A stretch of DNA of 64,000 nt from Closterium sp. Naga37s-1. Its lineage: Eukaryota > Streptophyta > Zygnematophyceae > Desmidiales > Closteriaceae. The DNA lies in the NCBI GenBank assembly GCA_947471745.1, contig CANJKZ010000777.1, forward strand, positions 372,001-436,000, in the 5' to 3' direction. Positions 54,350-61,941 of this stretch are shown piece by piece. Numbering within the stretch: position 1 is the stretch's first letter; each line of letters starts with the position of its first letter. Below the pieces are notes generated by a model. The model worked only from the letters and a program-made list of their open reading frames with translations. It did no database searches and was not told where the DNA came from. The position numbers and the translations under genes were made by a program.

Positions 54350-54943
54350 ACCACGGCGTGCAACGTGTCGCCAAAGACCACCTCGGAGTAACAATTCCGG
54401 CGGAAATGACCCTAGTCCCGATTGCAACACCGGCTGGTAGCTGTGCCCCATGGAGCTTGCTTGTAGGAGCAGCGGCTAAAGTTCTCTGGAGCGAGAGGTG
54501 CAACGAAATTTACGACAACTCAAGATTATCAGCGGTGACATCACTTCACACCATACTTGCTACATTCCTCACGGCGTGCAAAATCTTCTTCATTCGGCGA
54601 AGCAAGCAGTCCGTCAAGAAGCAACGAGCCACGGCTTCACGAGTCAAATACGGGACCACGAAACGACTACTCCACTTTGATACACAGGGAATGCCATCCA
54701 TCCATCCACCCAGACCTGCGACATACCGTACCTGGTTGAGAAGGGAAATTTTCATCCCCCGTAGGAACAGATTCTCTCTTTGGAAAGTGTTGGACTGGCG
54801 GAGTTGACAACTTCACCTGTTTGCATAGGCAAAACAGTCTAGCGTCGTAGGCGCATACCTCCTAGGTATCGGGATATAGCCCGTTCACTGTTCCAACACT
54901 GTATGTATGGTTACGACCATTTAATAAAACTTAAAACTTAAAA
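54350..54943 (+). mobile_element. short 5'-truncated LINE with 18-bp target duplication
   Basis: ACCAAGCCAAAATACATC stands at 54332-54349 and at 54944-54961, enclosing 594 bases. The inside is the 3' end of a LINE related to that at 1-3568: APWSLLVGAAAK, a region with KQSVKKQRATASR, GMPSIHP, and the tail GGTTACGACCATTTAATAAAAC. The insertion is about 200 bases behind the POLA1 stop, probably in its 3' UTR or just outside it. Confidence 0.95.
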
Positions 54944-54961
54944 ACCAAGCCAAAATACATC

Positions 54962-55294
54962 TGTGAGCTACCGGTAGCTACTAGGCAGGTACAAGAGCTA
55001 CTAAAGGGCAGGTACTGTAACTGCGTACAAGAGCATACCGTACATGAATGAGCTTTCCAAAACCAGCACTGCAGGCACTGGGCATCTGAGACAGAGCAGC
55101 CCAGGCCAGGCCATTCCAGGTGAAAGCCCAAGCTAGGGGGAGTTGAGCCAAAGCATTCTCAAACCATCAACAGCTAGGGCATCCCAACCTAGGGCCGCTA
55201 CGCTAGCAACCACGGCTCATTGTGCGCGACGAATGCCCTGCACCTCACGGGGGTGGGTATCTGCTTGGGTCCTGAAACTGCTCCCTCCCACACC
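54962..55294. other. intergenic between POLA1 and hydrolase
   Basis: About 330 bases with no supported gene; it joins the 3' sides of two convergent genes. It contains several short CCGGTAGCTACT-like and TACCGTA strings. Confidence 0.45.
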
Positions 55295-55998
55295 TCACTC
55301 TTCACTTTTCAGCTCCTCACTCACTCCCTCACTCACCCGCTCGGTCACACCCTCACTCACTCCCACATCCTCCGCCTTCACCTTCCCTTCCAACCCAAGC
55401 ATGGTCAGAAGCACAGTGGGGGGCATGTGGGCATCGTTGTACATGAAGAAATGGCCCCTCTTGGGCACCACATGCAGCACACTGCCCTCCACCATCCGCC
55501 CCACATGCCGCGCATAGCCCACCCGCGCCCCCCAGTCCTCCTCCGCGTGCCATATGTGCACCTTCCCCTTCAACCCCCCCTCCTCCCCTCCATCTTCTCC
55601 CCCATTCTTTCCCTCCTCTCGTGTCTGAGAAAGGTCGATCTCCGAGAGGTTAAAGCCCCAGTCAGAAGCGAGGATCTCGAAATCTCGATACCATGACACG
55701 CCTGCTCCTTGCCTTGCCCCCTCCTGCATGTTCTGTAAAGGCACGATGGAGAGGGGAAGGGGGAAGCAGGGAGAGCGTGGGTAGGGGTGGGTGCTGAGAG
55801 GTTAAAGCCCCAAACAGCAGCCAGGATCTCGAAATCCTGATACCATGACACACCTGCCCCTTGCCTTGCCCCCTCCTGCATGTTCTGATGGAGGGGAGAA
55901 AGGGGGAGGGGGAGGGGAGAGGAGGGGGTGCTCAGAGGTGTAAGAGTGAGAGCATTATTTAGTCGAATCACGAGGGAAATGGGAAACGAGAGTTGACG

Positions 55999-56029
<31 letters not shown>

Positions 56030-58904
56030 AATGCGCACACTCACCCGTGCAAAGTACCCAAACATATCAGTGCTGGCAAGGGCAGCCATGTCCGACTAAA
56101 TAATGAGAATGGAAGGGATCTCGGAAGTGAGAGGGCACTCGCACTCCCATATTCATAATCGCACACTTACTTACTGCGCACACTCACCTGGGCGAAATAA
56201 CCAAACACCTCGGTGCTGCCAAGGGCAGCCATGTCCGACTCATACAAATCCACGGGGTGCGGATGGAAGGGATGCCGGAAGTTTCCCATCGGCACCACTG
56301 TTTGTGAGAACCAGGCGTGCAGCAGGGAGGGCACTCACACTCGCTCACTCCCTCACTCGCACCCCAACACTCACCTGAGCGAAATAACCAAACACCTCGG
56401 TGCTGGCCAGGGCAGCCATGTCCGACTCATACAGCTCAACCGGGTGCGGATGGAAAGGGTGCCGGAAGTTTCCCATCGGCACCACCGTTTGTGAGAACCA
56501 CACGTGCAGCAGGGAAGGTACGTGGCGCGCCAGCAGCAGCGTGATGCGGTCTTGCACTGGCATCTGCTGCCAGGTGGCTGTGAACTCGTGCTTGGGCCAC
56601 GTGGGGTCCCAGGGGTTGCCCACCACACTGATTATCGTCCGACCCTTGAGGCTGGAAGTGGAAGAAGAAAGGGAGGGTGGGGAGGAAAGAGAGGCCAAGA
56701 GAGGTTGGGGGAGAGAAGAGACACTTGGATGGCAGTGAGGACAACTGGACCCTTTCCACTGGTTGGGGGAGAGAAGAGACACTGGGATCCCAGGGGTTCC
56801 CCACCACGCTGATTATCGTCAGGCCTTTGAGCCTGGCATGGCAGTGAGAAGGGAAACGGAAACGACGAAAGATGGAGGAGTGGAGAGAAGCAGAGGATGT
56901 CGTTCCCTTAGGCTGAGTTGAACTCGTGCTAAGGCCACGTGGAGACCCAGGGATTCCCCACCACAATGACTATTGTTTGACCCTTGAGCCTGGAAGTGGG
57001 AAGGAAGGAAGGGCAGGGAAGAGAGAGGGTTTGACATGAGGTGAGATGTGATGAGACGAGTTGAGGTGAGAGGAGATGAGGTGAGACGAGATGAGATGAG
57101 GTGAGATGAGATGTGATGAGACGAGATGAGGTGAGAGGAGATGAGGTGAGACGAGATGAGATGAGACGAGATGAGGTGAGAGGAGATGAGGTGAGACGAG
57201 ATGAGATGAGATGAGATGAGATGAGATAAGATGAGATGAGATGAGGTGAGACGAGATGAGATGAGATGAGATGAGATGAGATGAGATGAGATGAGATGAG
57301 ATGAGATGAGATGAGATGCGATGAGATGCGATGAGATGAGATGAGATGAGATGAGACGAGACGAGACGAGACGAGACGAGACGAGACGAGACGAGACGAG
57401 ACGAGACGAGACGAGACGAGACGAGACGAGATGAGGTGAGATGAGATGAGATGAGATGAGATGCGATGAGATGCGATGAGATGAGATGAGATGAGATGAG
57501 ATGCGATGAGATGAGATGAGATGAGACGAGATGAGGTGAGATGAGGTGAGACGAGATGAGGTGAGATGAGGTGAGATGAGGTGAGATGAGATGAGATGAG
57601 ATGAGATGAGATGAGATGAGATGAGACGAGACGAGATGAGGTGAGATGAGGTGAGACGAGATGAGGTGAGATGAGGTGAGATGAGGTGAGATGAGATGAG
57701 ATGAGATGAGATGAGATGAGATGAGATGAGATGAGATGAGATGAGATGAGATGAGATGAGACGAGATGAGGTGAGATGAGGTGAGACGAGATGAGGTGAG
57801 ATGAGGTGAGATGAGGTGAGATGAGGTGAGATGAGGTGAGATGAGATGAGCCTGAATGTGGTCACCTTAATCCTCGTCCATATCCCACATGCCTGATGGT
57901 AGTCAGGGCACCGGATTGCGTATGTATGCTCATCCCCACCCCGCACTCACCACTGTGGCAGGTATCGGAACCCCAGCGCCACATGCGCCCCCATGGACGC
58001 ATGCGTTCACATGCGCCCCCATGGGGGTGGCGACGAGGTAGAACTTCTCCCCCAGCCCCACTAGAGTCGCCACCTCCCCCGCATCCCGCACGTCATTCTG
58101 TAGCGTGCGCCCCGGGTGGGGGTCGCTCTGCCTTTGAGACGTCTCAAAAGTCGCTCTGCCCATATGAACCCGGGTTTTCCCCACCAGCACTCACCGGTGC
58201 GGGATGTATCGCAGCGCGCCGAGCGCCACGTAAGTCCCCATGGACGTGGCCACGAGGTAGAACTTCTCCCCCAGCCCCACTAGAGTCGCCACCTCGGCTG
58301 CGTCCCGCACGTCGCTCTGCAGCGTGCGCCCCGGGTTGGGGTCGCTCTGGCCGTACCCCGCCCGGTCGTAGCTCACCAGACGAATGCCGTTGGCTTCTAG
58401 AAACTCCTGGGGTGGGAAGAGATTGGGAGGGGTCGAGAGGGATGGAGAGGGGTGTAACTGCACCTCGCCCTGTCGTACCTGACACGTCACGACCCACAAT
58501 CATGACACGTCACGACACAGGAACAGGACACGTCATCGCACCTGCGTGATATTGGGCAGCATGCTGAGCCGGCACGTCTGCCACGCGTGCACCACCAGCA
58601 CCTGGTACTTGGCCACGTCAGCAGCCGCACCCATCTCGTGGTACGCCACGTGGCGGCCGTCCGAGAGCCGGACGCGAGGGCTGGTGACGTCAGCGTCGGT
58701 GAGCGGGATCGGCGGCGGGGCTTGAATGGCGCGGAAAATAAAGACGGCCCAGATGGCGATTATAAGAGCCACCACGGAGAAATAGAGTGACGTGGCGACT
58801 GGAGGAGGGACGGGAGGGATGGAGAGAGGGAGAGCAAGAATAGATGTGAGAAAGGGAGAGGGCGGGGCGAAAGAGAGGCGGGTGGCGCGGCGCGGACGAT
58901 ACAA
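55295..58904 (-). CDS. alpha/beta hydrolase, membrane-anchored plant type
   Basis: Minus-strand exons: 58542-58904 (5' limit uncertain), 58195-58406, 56375-56651 and 55295-55732, phases agreeing, about 357 residues without the true N-terminus. A hydrophobic anchor (YFSVVALIIAIWAVFIF) is followed by SPRVRLSDGRHVAYHEMG, SYDRAGYGQSDPNPGRT, the nucleophile elbow VATSMGTY (Ser), VHIWHAEED (Asp) and PKRGHFFMY (His). This is the order seen in the plant alpha/beta hydrolase group with DRAGYGESDPNP; the substrate of that group is unknown. HG of the usual oxyanion strand reads HAW here. The open frame begins at a TTG, so the start must lie upstream. A plausible first exon at 59258-59475 does not join in frame to the nearest acceptor (58798). 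Introns contain copies of exons 2, 3 and 4. Confidence 0.85.
55790..55885 (-). repeat. echo of hydrolase exon 4 start
   Basis: The minus-strand reading of this segment, NMQEGARQGAGVSWYQDFEI, repeats the beginning of exon 4 (at 55732 downward) with few changes. It lies just upstream of the real exon in transcription order. Confidence 0.85.
56030..56320 (-). repeat. two echoes of hydrolase exon 3 end
   Basis: The 3' half of exon 3, ending YFAQ with its donor, recurs at about 56195-56310 (Asp for Glu in ELYESDMAAL) and, shorter, at about 56045-56100 (ending YFAR). Both keep a GTGAGTG donor in the minus reading. Confidence 0.85.
56755..56990 (-). repeat. two echoes of hydrolase exon 3 start
   Basis: The start of exon 3 (LKG-TIISVVGNPWDP) recurs in the preceding intron near 56780-56835 and near 56930-56990 (TIVIVVGNPWVSTWP), the latter extending to the HEF segment. 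The acceptor was copied too. Confidence 0.8.
57035..57852. repeat. 0.8-kb ATGAG pentanucleotide satellite
   Basis: About 160 units of the 5-mer GATGA/ATGAG with variants GACGA, GGTGA and GCGAT arranged in blocks, for instance a pure GACGA block at about 57355-57430. Unit variants themselves repeat in higher-order groups. It fills part of intron 2 of the hydrolase gene and creates a false long Ser/His/Leu frame on the minus strand. Confidence 0.95.
57957..58190 (-). repeat. echo of hydrolase exon 2 with altered nucleophile
   Basis: A copy of exon 2 (LGEKFYLVATPMG and RTLQNDVRDAGEVATLVG) follows the real exon. The catalytic Ser codon of the ATSMG elbow has become Pro (ATPMG), and an extra HVNACVHG insertion is present, so the copy could not give an active enzyme. 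Confidence 0.85.
58122..58160. repeat. direct repeat around palindrome TTTGAGACGTCTCAAA
   Basis: GTCGCTCTGCC at 58122-58132 and again at 58150-58160, separated by CTTTGAGACGTCTCAAAAG. Here the variable pair of the palindrome is A/T. The duplication lies inside the exon 2 echo region of the hydrolase gene. Confidence 0.92.
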
Positions 58905-59209
58905 GCGGCACTATGGGATAGTGGAGTGGCGTCGCGACGGCAGTCGGAACGGGGGTAACGTGGCGGACGCGATGCGAGAAGGGGCAGGAAGATGCAGAGT
59001 GGCGGGGGGGAGGGCTTCGAAGGGAAGCGAGGAAGAATGAGCTGCGGCGGGTTGGGCTAAAAGAAGCCGGCGGGTCTAGGCGACACGGTCTTGGCGGGTT
59101 TGGGCGAAATGAACGCGGCGCGGTGGGCGTAAGGCGCGCACTAGAGCTATTCTTAGAGCTTCGTTAAGTACACAAGAGTCGATTCTTTGGAATCCTTTCG
59201 GTCTTTTCG

Positions 59210-59245
59210 AGCATTTTCTTGAGACGTGTCAAAAGCATTCTTCTA
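59210..59245. repeat. imperfect direct repeat around a palindrome
   Basis: AGCATTTTCTTGAGACGTGTCAAAAGCATTCTTCT: AGCATTTTCT and AGCATTCTTCT flank TTGAGACGTGTCAA, a palindrome with one mismatch. Confidence 0.8.
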
Positions 59246-59257
59246 GAGAGCTCTCAC

Positions 59258-59475
59258 CTCCCTGCTTGCTCTTTCCCCGCACTTCCCGGCCCCGCATTGC
59301 TGTCCCGCGCACGCCGCCGCGCCGCCGCGAGCCGCGCGCGCTCCTGCGGAGTCAGCTGCTTCGCGCCGCCTGCCTTTACGGGTTGCGGTTTCGAGTCGCC
59401 TCCCGCGCCGACGGCGCCCGATGCGGCTGCCGTTGAGGGCTGCTCGGAACCGTCAGATCCAGAAGCACCGGCCAT
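59258..59475 (-). CDS. putative first exon, Ala/Arg-rich N-terminus
   Basis: An ATG at 59475 opens 72 codons on the minus strand up to a consensus donor (GAG-GTGAGAG at 59257). The peptide is Ala/Gly/Ser-rich, then KQLTPQERARLAAARRRARD, a basic helix. Position and direction suggest the first exon of the hydrolase gene, but its phase does not fit the best acceptor at 58798. It may need a missed small exon, contain an indel, or belong to another transcript. Confidence 0.4.
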
Positions 59476-60118
59476 CGTACGGTGAGGAAAGATGATGTGT
59501 GAAGCAAATCTAAACTCTCATTCCCAGCACAGGCCGAGATTTAACTCTGAAACGAAGTGGAGCGGTACTTTTCTTCTGTATGGAGAAAGTGAGACGAGAG
59601 CGAGAAAGGGGAAGGTCTGGTCTGGAGGGGGGAGAAAGATGAGCGAGCACACACAACATGCGGTGAAGCGAGGCCCGAGCCGAGGCGGACGAGACGACGA
59701 CAAGCAATGCAGTGTGTCGATAGTACGGTACGGAAGTAACGCAAGAGAGACGTGTAGAGTCAAGGGGGGGCGTACAGTACAAGAGCCATTCAAGACGAGC
59801 GACCTCCTATATCCGTCGTGTACGGTAGTGCCTGTATTTTCCAGATCCAGACTTGAGGTGGCGTGGCGATATTTCAACGACACGTCGATGGCGAGAAAAG
59901 GGGCACATCTGCCTGGCGGTGGTGGGGGCAAGGTACACGCGAGATAAGACGAGTCGATAAACATTCGAGTGCGTTGTGTGGGGTGCGACGGTTGCTGGTT
60001 GGGTGTGATTCAGTACACTACTTTGATTTTGAGGTCTACCATCCCGCACTTAAAGAAACTCAAGAACATAGTAATCTACTTAAATGGGTGGTGGAAAACC
60101 GAAATTCATAATATTAGG
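59476..60118. other. intergenic, no gene seen
   Basis: The region between the putative first exon and the gypsy LTR has only short open frames on both strands. It is probably the promoter of the minus-strand gene. Confidence 0.45.
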
Positions 60119-60558
60119 TGTTATTTCACATTGTAAACTTAAAAATCACATCCCCAGATCTAGCACAAGTGCATATATTCCAACTTATAAGCACCATGAT
60201 TTGTTTTTTTACTATTGTAAGGAAAATCCATTTTCCTTACTTCGCGTCCCCGCTCAGCGCGTACACCACTGTAGCACCACAGTCAGCACCGTTACCACTC
60301 GCAACTCTCGCATCGACAATCCTCCCGACACCTTCGCACGTCGCACCCCGACCTCACGGCTCGGCGGGTAACCCGCGCTCCGGGCCTCCGCTTCGACACT
60401 TTCCCAAACCTCAGTCCCAGGCCCGTCGCGCGACAACCACAGTCCATTACCGTTACCACTGTGGTTTCGCTATATATTCTTCGCTCACACCTTCGCTCAT
60501 TGTACTTTTTGCTTCGATAGTGCAATTCTCGCTTGCTCACTCAATTGCACTCGTAACA
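60119..60558 (+). repeat. 5' LTR of gypsy element
   Basis: About 440 bp, from TGTTATTTCACATTG to CACTCGTAACA; the ends TGTTA/TAACA are inverted as in LTRs. A TATATA box lies at about 60470. The assignment rests on the ends and on TGGTATTCAG beginning two bases after it (60561), since the other LTR is not in the window. Confidence 0.65.
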
Positions 60559-60742
60559 CTTGGTATTCAGTGCCTACGATCTCTTCTCGGACCGCACCCA
60601 CACCTTCGCTTCCTCACTATCTCATTTTTTTGGGGGGGGGTAGACGTCTCTCAACGACACAGCACCGCCGCTCGTAGTGCTCTCGTGTAAGCACGCACGG
60701 CCACGACAGAGGCTCTCGCTGAGCTCGCCCGACACCCCCGCC

Positions 60743-61921
60743 ATGGCCGAATTCACGCTCGCAACATTGACGCAGGAGCAGCTCGACCGTCTGGTGCGCC
60801 AACTTGAAGATTCGGCGCTCGAAATTGCGACGCTCACGGCGGAACGTGACTCCGCGCGTCAGCAATCAACGGTGAACATTCCCGCGCCACCACACGCACC
60901 AACAAATGCATCTGCACAATCGGACGAGCCGATCGTCATTTCGTCCGGCACACCAACATAACACGACAGCGTGGGACAGCGCTCAGGCGCAGCCAGTGAT
61001 GGCGCCGCCCAGCCGATGCCTGGCATGAGAGGGAACAGGGTCGCACCAAGCCCGCGGGAGCCTCGTGAAGCCCGTCGGCACGTGGAGTTTGCGGCGACAA
61101 GAGGCGAACAGGCCATCATGGCACCAATGCCACTCAAGCCGCAACGCCCGCCCTGCTTCGACCCAAGCCAACGTGGAGGTCCGACGGTTCAATCGTGGGT
61201 CTTCACGATGAACGTCTTCTTCGACGCGAATTACGTCGAGTCGGACGCAGCGAAGATTCGGTATGCCGTTTCGCTGCTGAGGGGCCCCGCCATGGAATGG
61301 TGGCGAGTCATCGTGACGTCGCCACGCGCCTACGAGCCACCGTCGCAAGAGGAAGGGCCCACGGGTCCAGCTGTCACCTGGAGTTCGTTCTGCGAGACCG
61401 CCCAGTACAGCACGTGGGATGCGTGGTGCGCAGGGGTTCGGACGCACTTTGTGTCAATCGCGGCTTCTATTTCGGCGCGTCAGAGACTGCGTACTTGGCG
61501 GCAGCTCGGATCGGTTCAAGACTACACGAGTGGTTTTCTCGCATTTTGCAAGCAAGTCGGCTACATGCACGAAGCGGAGCGGGTGGACCGTTACGTCGGA
61601 GGGCTGAAGCCGGACATCTCGCACGAAATTATGCTACGCGGGCTCTCGAACTTCAACGAGATTCTTGCGCTCGCCGAGAAAATCGACTTTTTACGCCGTC
61701 CGAGACCGGGGTCCTACTACGGACATCGTCCTCGGGGACCGATCGAGCACGCCACCGTACACGCCGTTGCGACGAATGCAGCTGCCGCACTGTTTAAGGG
61801 GCGCTGCTTTGCTTGCAATAGGCCGGGCCATCGCAAGAGCGAATGCCCAGAGGAGCTGAGGCGCCTCGGAGCAGAGCAGGGGAGGGAGTCTCAGAGGCAG
61901 GGAAACGCCAGCAGTCAGTAG
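60743..61921 (+). pseudogene. gypsy gag with one in-frame stop
   Basis: The ATG at 60743 (CGCCATGGC) starts a coiled N-terminal segment (EQLDRLVRQLEDSALEI). TAA at 60959-60961 interrupts, then the same frame is open to TAG at 61919-61921. The main part is a retrotransposon gag: WVFTMNVFFDANYV, AMEWWRV, FVGGLKPDI-like YVGGLKPDISHEI. The knuckle CFACNRPGHRKSEC (C-x2-C-x4-H-x4-C) that binds RNA lies near 61805. The TAA reads CCA-ACA-TAA-CAC, as if from CAA. gag overlaps pol by 79 bases. Confidence 0.88.
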
Positions 61922-61941
61922 GAGTCGGGCCAACTACTGAC
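61900..61941 (+). promoter_or_regulatory. predicted -1 ribosomal frameshift signal at gag/pol
   Basis: In the gag frame the RNA reads CAG-GGA-AAC, giving the slippery heptamer G-GGA-AAC (61900-61906). A 7-base spacer (61907-61913) leads to a perfect 8-bp stem, GTCAGTAG (61914-61921) with CTACTGAC (61934-61941), and a 12-base loop. The gag stop is in the stem. A slip of -1 gives GGG-AAA-CGC and enters exactly the open protease/pol frame. The loop bases GTCGG could pair with CCGAC downstream (about 61967) as a pseudoknot. Function is inferred from layout. Confidence 0.75.

Noticed and set aside
56819-57946. 375-codon minus-strand frame made of Ser/His/Leu/Ile repeats
   Set aside because: It is a translation of the ATGAG satellite; a 5-base unit cycles all three frames and gives no stop.
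58533-58904. Hydrolase start at 58904
   Set aside because: The codon there is TTG and is preceded by an in-frame TAG; the pyrimidine-rich stretch before 58798 looks like an intron end instead.
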